Positions 7,874-15,608 of a DNA stretch of 25,855 nt are shown here, piece by piece. The stretch's first letter is position 1. Each line of letters opens with the position of its first letter. Location: assembly GCA_020050175.1 (NCBI GenBank), contig JAGVKY010000169.1:1-25855 (forward strand), written 5' to 3'. The notes beneath the pieces are model-generated. The model was not told the origin of the DNA, made no database searches, and saw only the letters and a program-made list of their open reading frames with translations. The DNA comes from Parachlamydiales bacterium (GTDB taxonomy: Bacteria > Chlamydiota > Chlamydiia > Chlamydiales > JAJFMK01). Made by a program: the position numbers and the translations under genes.

Positions 7874-8637
7874 TTATGTTGCATCCAGCTTGGATTTCTT
7901 TTTTCAAAGAAGGAGGCAATACCCTCTCGGGCTTCATCCGAATCGCGCGCTTTACGATAAAGCCCTTCTGCAAAGAAGAGCTCTTCTGAGATATGAATGC
8001 CTTCCAATCGATCTAGAAGTGTTTTTGTGTGAAATTGTGCTCCTGGAGCCCCCTTCCGGATATGGGAAACCACATCGTTTAACCTTGAAGTCCGATCCTT
8101 TTCATCAACTAGAAGATGAACAATCCCTTGATGATGAGCTTCTTCTGCTGTAAGGGTGAGTCCAAAAAGGCTCATGGATCGGAGAAGAGAAAGGGGAAGC
8201 CTTCTTTTTAATGTTGTCAAAAGGATGGCAGGAACAAGCCCTCGATGAACTTCGGGCAATTGAAAAACAGCCTCTTTAGAAGCAATGACAAGATCTCCGA
8301 GAGCCGCAATGCCAAAACCCCCTGCGATGGCGCAACCTCGAATGGAGGTAATTAAAGGTTTAGGATAAGTGGCTAGAAGGAGGAAAAGTTCCCGTAAAAG
8401 CACAGCTCCTTTTTCAACCATTTCATCAGAGGTGGCATCTTTTAGATCTAAGCCTGTAGAAAAATCTTTGCCTTTTCCTTCGAGGATAACACCTCGAATC
8501 TTTTCTGAATCTGCACACTCCACTAACTGCCTTTTAAGCTCTGCCATGAGGTCGACAGAGAGGGAATTTCTCCTTTCGGGGCGATTTAAAATAATGACCG
8601 GCACATCGGGATAGCGGTGTTCAATGTAGACTGACAT
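7870..8637 (-). CDS. Enoyl-CoA hydratase/isomerase (crotonase) family protein
   Basis: A 255-residue crotonase-fold enzyme of usual length. The oxyanion-hole segments are FSTGLDLKD (about residues 59-67) and AIAGGFG (103-109). Of the two catalytic glutamates of classical hydratases (rat Glu144 and Glu164), only the second is present (E129 in QLPEVHRGL); the first position is Ile110 in GGFGI. One-glutamate members include isomerases and other non-hydratase crotonases, so hydration cannot be assumed. In the liu/atu pathways a crotonase hydrates glutaconyl-type CoAs after carboxylation, and the neighbours make that the natural hypothesis. The gene overlaps the preceding small AtuA-C gene by 17 nt and the following hydrolase gene by 4 nt. 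Confidence 0.88.
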   Translation of the reverse strand: MSVYIEHRYPDVPVIILNRPERRNSLSVDLMAELKRQLVECADSEKIRGVILEGKGKDFSTGLDLKDATSDEMVEKGAVLLRELFLLLATYPKPLITSIRGCAIAGGFGIAALGDLVIASKEAVFQLPEVHRGLVPAILLTTLKRRLPLSLLRSMSLFGLTLTAEEAHHQGIVHLLVDEKDRTSRLNDVVSHIRKGAPGAQFHTKTLLDRLEGIHISEELFFAEGLYRKARDSDEAREGIASFFEKRNPSWMQHK

Positions 8638-8929
8638 CAGATATCTCCATCTCTAAGAGGGCCTCACCGAAAGTTTTACCTTGAGAATCCATACGAAGGT
8701 TTAATCCCCCACCCTCGCCCAAAGCATCTATTAGCACAAAATTGATCGCTCTTAGGTTTGGCCATAGGTAGCGAGTGACTTTCGAAACAGAAAAATAGCG
8801 GCTGATTTTTTCTTCGGTCAACTCTCGTACCATCCACTCATAACCCTCTTCTGTTTTAGCAATCAACCCTATGTTGACATGGCTCCCTTTGTCGCCACTT
8901 CGGGCATCAGCAATTTTTCTCAAATCCAT
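8621..8929 (-). CDS. Detached AtuA C-terminal domain protein
   Basis: A 102-residue protein matching the C-terminal part of AtuA-type proteins. The signature ARSGDKGSHVNIGLIA (residues 8-23) is characteristic, and the ending with ALGEGGGLNLRMDSQGK also fits. In Pseudomonas AtuA the DUF1446 domain and this domain are joined in one chain of roughly 590 residues. Here they are two genes overlapping by 10 nt, so they presumably associate as a complex. GGAGGTGAA stands immediately before the ATG at 8929. The molecular role of AtuA is not established beyond a requirement in acyclic terpene utilisation. Confidence 0.85.
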   Translation of the reverse strand: MDLRKIADARSGDKGSHVNIGLIAKTEEGYEWMVRELTEEKISRYFSVSKVTRYLWPNLRAINFVLIDALGEGGGLNLRMDSQGKTFGEALLEMEISDVSLH

Positions 8930-10182
8930 TTCACCTCCGGATGGACCTTTTCCCGTTCAATGAAACAGGGGCAAAAACCAAAGAGGGGACGGATGTCACC
9001 CCGGGGATTTGTATAACCGGTGACACCAGTGGGGCCTCCAGTCACAAAAGGGGCGAAGGAACGGCAAAAAGCCTCGAGGCCTTTTTTATTGTCGCCACGA
9101 ACTGCGATTCTGAGAATTGTTTCCCGTAAATTTTTGGGGTCTTCTGTCAAAGGTCCAATCCCACCGAATCCAGTAAGGGAAACATCGACTTTATCAAAAG
9201 TATAGCCCTCCCTTTTTAATTTTTTGAGGAGCGTCTCTGCAATTTTTTCCCCCTTAGCCTTCACGTCGCCTCCATAGAGGGCCAGCTGACCTTGAGCAAA
9301 AAAACCAGCGCGGTAAGTTCCACTCACTTTCAACGTTTTTGGGGGAGGAGAGCCCTTTGCTCCTGTCACCTCCACTCGATCGGGGCCCACTTCTCTTAGT
9401 TGGACAGGCAAAAAATTTGCCGTTACATCGGGAGAAAGATATTGAGAGGGATCCCCAATTTCGTAGACCATTTGCAAAGCAACACTCAGTCGGTCCACTT
9501 TTCCGCCTGTTCCTATAGGCTTAGTGATAATGAATTTTCCATCTGAAAATACTTCTACTAACGGATACCCGATCAAAGGGAGATCAGGCAGAGTTGTCCA
9601 ATCTTCTCTTAATCCCCCCGTCACCTGCGTTCCGCATTCGATTAAGTGGCCAGCAAGAGTGCCTTGAGCAAGGAGATCAAAAGAGGTCCAACCAAAATGG
9701 GCGATGAGGGGGCCAAGTGTCAAAGAGGGGTCGGCCACTCTTCCTGTGATTACAAGATCGGCCCCTTGCCGAATAGCTTCAGCAATCGGTTCCGCTCCAA
9801 GATAGGCATGTGCCGTAAAAAGGGGGCGACCCTCTTTCATGAAGGGGAGGACATCGTCACCTGTGACAATAGCCACTTTTAGAGGAAAATCGCCCAAAAG
9901 CTCCTTGGCTTTCTGAGCAAGCCCCAGAGGATTAAATCCGCCGCCGTTTGTGACGAGGAGGAATTTCTTCTTTTTCCAATGAGGAATCAGGCTGGCTATG
10001 ACATCTAGACAATCTTTGGCATAGCCGAGGTTGGGGTTTTTTTCTCTTTGAGCAGCCAAAATTGAAAGGGAAAGTTCCGATAAGTAATCGAGAGTGAGAA
10101 CATCGCAATAAGGGGCAAGTTTTTCGGGAGCCGTAGGATCATCTCCCCAAAATCCACATCCATTACCGATGATAAGGCTCAT
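8920..10182 (-). CDS. DUF1446 (AtuA N-terminal) family protein
   Basis: A 420-residue cytoplasmic protein of the DUF1446/AtuA family. Typical features are GNGCGFWGDDPTAPEKL at the N-terminus, LDYLSELSLSILAAQR, a glycine-rich VTNGGGFNPLG loop around residue 80, and VITGRVADPSLTLGPL in the middle. Family members occur in clusters with acyl-CoA carboxylases, dehydrogenases and crotonases; AtuA is needed for citronellol/geraniol degradation in Pseudomonas, with unknown activity. The C-terminal domain is encoded by the next gene (8621-8929). The ATG at 10182 overlaps the stop of the carboxyltransferase gene (ATGA), showing tight coupling. Confidence 0.88.
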   Translation of the reverse strand: MSLIIGNGCGFWGDDPTAPEKLAPYCDVLTLDYLSELSLSILAAQREKNPNLGYAKDCLDVIASLIPHWKKKKFLLVTNGGGFNPLGLAQKAKELLGDFPLKVAIVTGDDVLPFMKEGRPLFTAHAYLGAEPIAEAIRQGADLVITGRVADPSLTLGPLIAHFGWTSFDLLAQGTLAGHLIECGTQVTGGLREDWTTLPDLPLIGYPLVEVFSDGKFIITKPIGTGGKVDRLSVALQMVYEIGDPSQYLSPDVTANFLPVQLREVGPDRVEVTGAKGSPPPKTLKVSGTYRAGFFAQGQLALYGGDVKAKGEKIAETLLKKLKREGYTFDKVDVSLTGFGGIGPLTEDPKNLRETILRIAVRGDNKKGLEAFCRSFAPFVTGGPTGVTGYTNPRGDIRPLFGFCPCFIEREKVHPEVKWI

Positions 10183-11696
10183 GCTTGTAACACGCCCATT
10201 TGAAACGGTAGCTCTTGGAAAGGTCGACGAAGAGATAGCTGAAGAAGGTTTTTAAGCCAGTTTCTTGTGGCTCTTGGATCGATAATTTCATCCACCCAGC
10301 CTCTCGCGGCTCCATAACGGATGTCGATTTCTTTTTGGTAGAGCTCTCGGATCCCTTCCCCTAGCTTAGGGTCAATTTTGGAAAGGGTCAGGGCCGCTTG
10401 CTCACCTCCCATGACGGCATAGCGAGCGTTTGGCCATGCTAAAATGAGGTCAGGGTCGTAGGCTTTCCCTGCTAAGGCATAGTGGCCTGCGCCAAAAGAA
10501 TTACCGACCAAAATGGTCCATTTAGGAACAACGGAGTTGCTGACAGCATTGACAAGCTTTGCTCCCGCGCGGATGATCCCCGCCTCTTCTGCCCCTTTGC
10601 CGACCATAAATCCAGAAACATCCTGTATGAAAACAAGAGGGATTTTGAGTTGGTTGCATTCCATCACAAATCGAGCTGCTTTAAGAGCACCTTCAGGGTA
10701 GATAACCCCTCCCATTTCCACTTCACCTTTCCCATTTTCCGTGCGGCTTTTTTGGTTGGCGACGACCCCAATCGGAATGCCGCCGATTTTTCCGAAAATG
10801 GTGACAAGGCTTTTGCCCCAATCAGGGCGGAATTCTTCAAAGGAACCCTTATCCAATACTAGAGTGATCAGATCTCGCATCTCATATTCCGATTGATGAG
10901 GAAAAGCGAGCATCTTCTCTTCCAAAGGTTCTTCTTTAGAGAGGAAATTGTACCGTTCAGGGAGTAGATCAGCTAAAAATCGCAATCTTTCGAGGCAAGC
11001 TGGATCATTGGGTAAAACCATATCGACGGTTCCACTTTTTTCAGCATGGAGTTTTGCACCACCTAAAGCCTCAGCACTGACTTTTTGCCCAATAGCTGCC
11101 TCAACAAGAGAGGGTCCAGCGATAAAAAGACCGCTCCCCTCGGTCATCAGGAGAATGTCTGAAAGGACAGGTAAATAGGCCCCTCCTGCAATGCATTCCC
11201 CCATGATGGCGCTAAATTGGGGATGGCCAAGAGCTGAAAGGCGGCTGTTGTTCCGAAATATCCTTCCAAAATCATCTTGATCGGGGAAAATTTCATCTTG
11301 CAGAGGGAGAAAAACTCCCGAAGAATCAACCAGATAAATCAAAGGGAGTCTTAGTTTCCAGGCAATATTTTGCGCTCGGAGAACTTTTTTGACAGTTTGA
11401 GGAAAAAAAGAACCTGCTTTGACCGTGGCATCATTTGCAACGACCATCACCCCTTTTCCACGGACTGTGCCGATAACGGTCAATACTCCTGCAGCTGGGA
11501 GATTGCCATACTGTTTATACATCTCCCATCCCTGGAAAAGACCAAGTTCAAAACGGGGAGTTCCTGGATCAAACAAAAGATCAATTCTTTCTCTTGCTGT
11601 GAGCCGATGGAGGCGACGCTGTCTTTCAGCGCCTTTTGGGTTTTCTTGCTGAAGAGATTGAGCCTCTTCAAGGAAATTTTTTAGCCAAGGGACCAT
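10179..11696 (-). CDS. Acyl-CoA carboxylase carboxyltransferase (beta) subunit, MCC/GCC type
   Basis: A 505-residue carboxyltransferase transferring CO2 from carboxybiotin to an acyl-CoA. It has the two crotonase-like halves of the family. Visible signatures are LTARERIDLLFDPG, VVANDATVKAGSFFPQTVKK, LPLIYLVDSSGVFLPLQDE followed by FPDQDDFGRIF, and GECIAGGAYLPVLSD. The DEIFPDQDDFGRIF stretch and ANDATVK are typical of methylcrotonyl-CoA (LiuB) and geranyl-CoA (AtuC) carboxylases rather than acetyl-CoA AccD. Substrate choice between them cannot be made. The matching biotin carboxylase/biotin carrier subunit is not in this window, so it must lie elsewhere, be shared with another carboxylase, or be missing. 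Start ATG 11696 is 2 nt after the dehydrogenase stop. Confidence 0.9.
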   Translation of the reverse strand: MVPWLKNFLEEAQSLQQENPKGAERQRRLHRLTARERIDLLFDPGTPRFELGLFQGWEMYKQYGNLPAAGVLTVIGTVRGKGVMVVANDATVKAGSFFPQTVKKVLRAQNIAWKLRLPLIYLVDSSGVFLPLQDEIFPDQDDFGRIFRNNSRLSALGHPQFSAIMGECIAGGAYLPVLSDILLMTEGSGLFIAGPSLVEAAIGQKVSAEALGGAKLHAEKSGTVDMVLPNDPACLERLRFLADLLPERYNFLSKEEPLEEKMLAFPHQSEYEMRDLITLVLDKGSFEEFRPDWGKSLVTIFGKIGGIPIGVVANQKSRTENGKGEVEMGGVIYPEGALKAARFVMECNQLKIPLVFIQDVSGFMVGKGAEEAGIIRAGAKLVNAVSNSVVPKWTILVGNSFGAGHYALAGKAYDPDLILAWPNARYAVMGGEQAALTLSKIDPKLGEGIRELYQKEIDIRYGAARGWVDEIIDPRATRNWLKNLLQLSLRRPFQELPFQMGVLQA

Positions 11697-11698
11697 TT

Positions 11699-13327
11699 TT
11701 AAAAAATCCCTGTGAGTTCATCAGAAACTTTTCGGACAAGATCGTCAAAATTGGGAGAGGGGCGATCAAATCGTTCAAACGCCATTTGGGCATAGAGTTC
11801 GACAACTTCTTTTTTCCCCCCTTTCCAAAGGAGGGCGATCAGGGTGTAGAGAGAGATCGCTTTTGTCGCTAGGCGATTAAGCTCAAACTGACGTTCGGCG
11901 ATCCCCTCTCTGTACTTAGCGAGCAAATAGAGGGCTTGCCAATGAAATTTTTCGATTCTGATTTTGAGTTCATAAGCGATGCGGGGAAAGGAGCTTTCGA
12001 TCTTTTTTGATCGTGAAAAGAAAAAAGAGCCCCAATGTTTCGGTTGTTTCAGTGTGAGCCCAACTTCTCTAAGCCCTACAGCTCCAATAAAAACACGGAG
12101 AACTTCGTTGGCTCCTTCTCCGATCATATTCAAGCGGGCATCTCTCATCCATCTCTCTAAGGGGAGGTCGGTAAAAAAAGAGCGGCCGCCATAGATCTGC
12201 ATCGTCTCGTAAATCATTTCCCAGAGAGACTCGGATGCAAAAACTTTCAAAATAGCAGCTTCCAGCATGACATCTTCCTGCCCCTGGTCGATCAGTGCAG
12301 CAGTCAAAGAAGTTGAAGCGTCCATCGCTGCTAAATAGGCCTCGATTTTAGAAAGTTTTTCTTTGACCATTTCAAAGTGGGCGATGGGATGGCCAAACTG
12401 GATCCTTTCGATCGCCTGTTTTTTGGCCATGGCGAGCAATCTTTTGCCGACGCCTGTGCAAGTGGCTCCAAAAGTGGTTCTTCCAAAATCGAGGGCTGTC
12501 AAACAAATCCTTAGCCCACTGCCCAATTGTCCTAAGACGTTTTCCTTAGGAACTTCAACGTTATCCAGGGTGAGGTTTGTCGTTCGAGTGCCTCGAATGC
12601 CAACTTTTTCTAAAGCCGCAGCTGTAATTTTAAAGCCGGGTAGGTTGGAGGGGACGAGAAAAGCTGAGACCTTTTCTTCTCCATTTGGCATTAAGGTCTT
12701 AGCCATAACAGTCAGAACAGAGGCAATGCTCCCATTAGTGGTCCATTGCTTATTGCCATTTAAGACATAGAGTTCTTTTTTAGAATCAAAAATAGCTTTT
12801 GTTTGAATCCCTCCCGCATCAGAACCTGCCATCGGTTCGGTGAGAGAGAAAGCTGCAATTTTTTCTCCCGATGCAAGACGAGGCAACCACTCCTTTTTTT
12901 GTTTTTCAGTGCCAAAAAGCAAGATCGCTTTAAGTCCAATGCTTTGGTGGGCATTCACAAAAATGGCCGTGGAACCACAGATGCCGCCAAGCTCTTCCAT
13001 GAGACGGCAATATTCAGCTTGAGATCCGCCCCCGCCGCCGTATTCTTTTGGAATCGTAAAACCAAGAAGGCCAAGAGAGCCTAGACCTCGAATGACCCGA
13101 TCGGGGATCTTTTGTTCCCGATCGATTTTTGCTGCATCAATCTCGTTCACAGCAAATTGCTTAAGGGCATGCAGTTTTTCTTCAAAGACTGCAGAGAAAG
13201 TTCTCTTGGCAGGGAGTGCCCCCGAAAAACGTCCGAAAAACAGATTTTTGACGATAGAGCTTGGTCTAGCTTTCGTAGCGCCAAGGACTTCCTCTGCTAA
13301 TTTTCTTGCCTGATCGACCTTTTTCAC
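11699..13327 (-). CDS. Acyl-CoA dehydrogenase, long form with C-terminal extension
   Basis: A 542-residue FAD-dependent acyl-CoA dehydrogenase. The N-terminal helical domain holds GFTIPKEYGGGG; the FAD/substrate segment is FSLTEPMAGSDAGG; the second signature is QIYGGRSFFTDLPLERWMRD. The catalytic base is the Glu in NMIGEGANEVLR, the VLCAD-type position. After the standard core of about 385 residues comes a helical extension to the end, as in the VLCAD/ACAD9 group, rather than the short isovaleryl-CoA form. So a long or branched acyl-CoA may be the substrate (inference). GTG start at 13327 with AAGGAGC 5 nt upstream. It probably shares a transcript with the small gene 45 nt upstream and with the carboxylase downstream. 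Confidence 0.9.
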   Translation of the reverse strand: MKKVDQARKLAEEVLGATKARPSSIVKNLFFGRFSGALPAKRTFSAVFEEKLHALKQFAVNEIDAAKIDREQKIPDRVIRGLGSLGLLGFTIPKEYGGGGGSQAEYCRLMEELGGICGSTAIFVNAHQSIGLKAILLFGTEKQKKEWLPRLASGEKIAAFSLTEPMAGSDAGGIQTKAIFDSKKELYVLNGNKQWTTNGSIASVLTVMAKTLMPNGEEKVSAFLVPSNLPGFKITAAALEKVGIRGTRTTNLTLDNVEVPKENVLGQLGSGLRICLTALDFGRTTFGATCTGVGKRLLAMAKKQAIERIQFGHPIAHFEMVKEKLSKIEAYLAAMDASTSLTAALIDQGQEDVMLEAAILKVFASESLWEMIYETMQIYGGRSFFTDLPLERWMRDARLNMIGEGANEVLRVFIGAVGLREVGLTLKQPKHWGSFFFSRSKKIESSFPRIAYELKIRIEKFHWQALYLLAKYREGIAERQFELNRLATKAISLYTLIALLWKGGKKEVVELYAQMAFERFDRPSPNFDDLVRKVSDELTGIF

Positions 13328-13372
13328 CTAATGCTCCTTATTCAAGGAGACTATCAGGTTGTAAAATTATTT

Positions 13373-13678
13373 TTACTTCCTTTGGTCAAAGACCCAGCTT
13401 GGCAAGTTTGGTACGCTTGGGGTGGCATCAGGAGATTCGTTTGGCGATCCTTTCGGAGATGCTCTTTTGAGAACAAAAGGAAGAAGCGGTTCAGGCCGGA
13501 CATAGCCCGCTCTTCTTGCGGTTGAGTATTCTTTTTGAGATTGTTTAGCCTTTTGTAGATTTTGGAAGGCAACTACCCTGGCTTTTTCGGCAGCTATTTC
13601 TGCTTCAGTGGGTTCTTGACCCTCTACAATTGTAGCTTGAAGTTTGGGTTGTGTGGGTGAGGGAACTCTTTTAAGCAT
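13373..13678 (-). CDS. Small hypothetical protein, Pro/Ala/Lys-rich, first gene of the acyl-CoA operon
   Basis: A 101-residue protein of no recognised family. The composition is rich in Pro, Ala, Lys, Glu and Ser. A helical stretch near residues 24-50 (EAEIAAEKARVVAFQNLQKA) is flanked by likely disordered ends. No signal peptide or membrane segment. I accept it as real because AAGGA lies 5 nt before the ATG at 13678 and because overlapping frames in this stretch lack such a site. It is divergent from tRNA-Gly (49 nt between them) and 45 nt upstream of the acyl-CoA dehydrogenase, so it may be cotranscribed. No function proposed. Confidence 0.55.
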   Translation of the reverse strand: MLKRVPSPTQPKLQATIVEGQEPTEAEIAAEKARVVAFQNLQKAKQSQKEYSTARRAGYVRPEPLLPFVLKRASPKGSPNESPDATPSVPNLPSWVFDQRK

Positions 13679-13727
13679 CTAATCCTTGTAAAAAATAAAA
13701 AGTTGGGCCAATATGGTACACTATTTT

Positions 13728-13798
13728 GCGCCTGTAGTTCAATGGTAGAACTGAAGCCTTCCAAGCTTCTAGTGTCAGTTCGATTCTGATCGGGCGCT
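13728..13798 (+). tRNA. tRNA-Gly (TCC)
   Basis: Full cloverleaf: acceptor GCGCCTG pairs with CGGGCGC (one G-T), D-arm GTTC/GAAC, anticodon stem GAAGC/GCTTC with loop CTTCCAA (anticodon TCC at 13760-13762), and T-arm GTCAG/CTGAT with loop TTCGATT. Length 71 without CCA. It lies just upstream of rpsB. Confidence 0.95.
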
Positions 13799-13828
13799 TA
13801 TACAAACAAAATCTATACCAAGACCGAA

Positions 13829-13849
13829 ATCCCCCTATAAAAGGGGGAT
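13829..13849 (+). promoter_or_regulatory. Perfect 7-bp hairpin in the rpsB leader
   Basis: ATCCCCC (13829-13835) pairs with GGGGGAT (13843-13849) across a 7-nt loop. It sits between tRNA-Gly and rpsB, with no T run after it. It would sequester the first possible rpsB start (ATG 13848). It may help tRNA processing or termination, or regulate S2 translation; the sequence alone does not decide. Confidence 0.45.
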
Positions 13850-13877
13850 GCCGTGTTACATGTCGGAGGGACAAGGC

Positions 13878-14663
13878 TTGGCTGAAATATCTATAAAAGA
13901 CTTACTTGAAGCTGGAGCTCATTTCGGGCACCAGAGACGCCGCAAGAATCCTAAGATGATGCGCTTCATTTTTGAAGAGCGGAACGGGATCTGCATCATT
14001 GATCTTTCCAAAACATTACAACAGATCCGCGAAGCGGTCGAGATGATCAAAGACGTTGTGTCTAAACACAAGTCCATCATGATCGTTGGAACCAAAAAGC
14101 AAGCTAAAATGGTGGTTCGGGAGCTCGCAGAGCTTTCTGGCGAATTTTATGTGTGCGAGCGTTGGCTTGGCGGTATGTTGACAAACCTGCAAACGGTTCG
14201 TCAATCGATCAAGAAAATGGAAAAGATCGAAAAGAGGATTGCTGCCGGGGGCGATGGCCTAACAAAGAAGGAGCTCTCTCTTCTTTCGAAAGACCAGATC
14301 AAACTCGATAAAAACCTCTCCGGTATCCGTTCGATGAGAAAGCCTCCAGGGCTTTTGATCGTTGTCGATACCAACAAAGAGCACTTAGCTGTTGCAGAAG
14401 CGAACAAATTAGGGATTCCAATCCTTGGTCTTGTGGATACTAACTGCGATCCAGATCCGATCACTCAAGTCATCGCTTGTAACGACGATGCGTTGAAGAG
14501 CGTAAAGCTTATTCTTCAAACGCTCGTTGAGGCAATTGTTGAGAAGAAGAACGAGATGCGCCTTGCCGCTGGCAAAGATGCGATGATGGATGCTGAAGAT
14601 GAGCTTAACATCGTCGATAAAGATGCCGAAGAGATGTCTTCGGAAGGCACCGACAACTCTTAG
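13878..14663 (+). CDS. rpsB: 30S ribosomal protein S2
   Basis: Ribosomal protein S2 of the small subunit. Clear signatures are ISIKDLLEAGAHFGHQ at the N-terminus, FIFEERNGICIIDLSKTLQQI, WLGGMLTNLQT and GIPILGLVDTNCDPDPI. The acidic C-terminal tail is poorly conserved. I choose the TTG at 13878 (261 residues): GGAGG lies 8 nt upstream and it gives the usual N-terminus just ahead of the conserved motif. ATG 13848 is part of a strong hairpin and ATG 13860 has no good ribosome-binding site; either would add 6-10 residues. tsf follows after 8 nt, so the two form an operon ending at the terminator at 15532. Confidence 0.95.
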   Translation: MAEISIKDLLEAGAHFGHQRRRKNPKMMRFIFEERNGICIIDLSKTLQQIREAVEMIKDVVSKHKSIMIVGTKKQAKMVVRELAELSGEFYVCERWLGGMLTNLQTVRQSIKKMEKIEKRIAAGGDGLTKKELSLLSKDQIKLDKNLSGIRSMRKPPGLLIVVDTNKEHLAVAEANKLGIPILGLVDTNCDPDPITQVIACNDDALKSVKLILQTLVEAIVEKKNEMRLAAGKDAMMDAEDELNIVDKDAEEMSSEGTDNS

Positions 14664-14671
14664 GATCGACC

Positions 14672-15511
14672 ATGGCAGAAATTACAGCAGGCATGATTAA
14701 AGACCTTCGGGAAAGAACTGGGGTTGGAATGGGCAAGTGCAAAGAGGCGCTTGTTGAGACAAATGGCGATATTGAGGCTGCAGTCGATCTCTTGAGGAAG
14801 TCGGGTATGGCCTCTGCAGTTAAAAAATCAGCTCGTGAAGCCAATGAAGGGAAGATCGGAGTTGCCGAAACTGGCGAAAATATCGCTATCGTTGAGGTCA
14901 ACGCAGAAACTGACTTTGTTGTGAACAATGAGAAGTTTCAAAAGTTTGTTCAAGACATAGCTGATGAAATTGCCCATACAAAACCTGCAAGTCTTGAAAG
15001 TTTCTTGGCGCAAAAGTTCTCTAAAGATTCTTCCTTAACGATCGATGAATTCAGAGCCACTCTTGTGCAAGCAATTGGTGAGAACATCCAGATTAGCCGC
15101 TTTGTCTTAATTCCTAAGAGAAAGGGTCATTCGGTAGCTGCTTATTCTCATTCAGGCGGTAAAATTGTGACTCTGGTGGATATCGGTGGCGGCGAAGGGA
15201 AAGAATCTCTTTCTCGCGACATCGCTATGCATGTTGCTGCAGCAAGCCCCGAATATCTCAACCCTCAATCGGTTCCCGCAGATGTGATCCAAAGAGAAAG
15301 AGATATCGCGAAAGAGCAAGTTAAAGGGAAGCCTGAGAACATCACCGAGAAAATCGTTGATGGAAAAATTAAGGCTTTCTACGACATGGCTTGCCTGCTC
15401 AACCAAAGATACATCAAAGATGATGCGGTCACGATCGAAGACTATGTGAAGAAGAATGGCAGCGATCTTGCTGTAAATTCCTTTATCCGGTGGACAGTCG
15501 GCCAAAAGTAA
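14672..15511 (+). CDS. tsf: Elongation factor Ts
   Basis: EF-Ts, the nucleotide exchange factor for EF-Tu, 279 residues, the usual length. The N-terminal UBA-like domain shows KDLRERTGVGMGKCKEAL, and the conserved EF-Tu contact TDFVVNNEKF is present near residue 80. The core dimer-like domains end in QRYIKDDAVTIEDYV. It starts 8 nt after rpsB and is followed by two hairpins, the second a strong terminator, which separates it from frr. Confidence 0.97.
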   Translation: MAEITAGMIKDLRERTGVGMGKCKEALVETNGDIEAAVDLLRKSGMASAVKKSAREANEGKIGVAETGENIAIVEVNAETDFVVNNEKFQKFVQDIADEIAHTKPASLESFLAQKFSKDSSLTIDEFRATLVQAIGENIQISRFVLIPKRKGHSVAAYSHSGGKIVTLVDIGGGEGKESLSRDIAMHVAAASPEYLNPQSVPADVIQRERDIAKEQVKGKPENITEKIVDGKIKAFYDMACLLNQRYIKDDAVTIEDYVKKNGSDLAVNSFIRWTVGQK

Positions 15512-15518
15512 TTTTTCC

Positions 15519-15576
15519 TTGGTTCATAACCAAAAACCCAAGAAGGCCTACCTTCTTGGGTTTTTCTTTTTTTTGT
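15519..15576 (+). terminator. Strong intrinsic terminator after tsf, preceded by a small hairpin
   Basis: A perfect 15-bp stem (15532-15546 with 15551-15565, loop CCTA) is followed by C and ten T. Just before it, TTGGTT (15519-15524) pairs with AACCAA (15528-15533) over a 3-nt loop. The A-rich left arm and T-rich right arm would also work on the other strand, but only plus-strand genes flank it. Confidence 0.92.
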
Positions 15577-15608
15577 AATACTCTAGTTTTTTCACATAAG
15601 GGTTCACC

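Noticed and set aside
12363..12770. 135-codon plus-strand frame
   Set aside because: Antisense shadow of the acyl-CoA dehydrogenase gene.
13354..13572. 72-codon minus-strand frame
   Set aside because: It overlaps the better supported small gene 13373-13678 in another frame and has no good ribosome-binding site.
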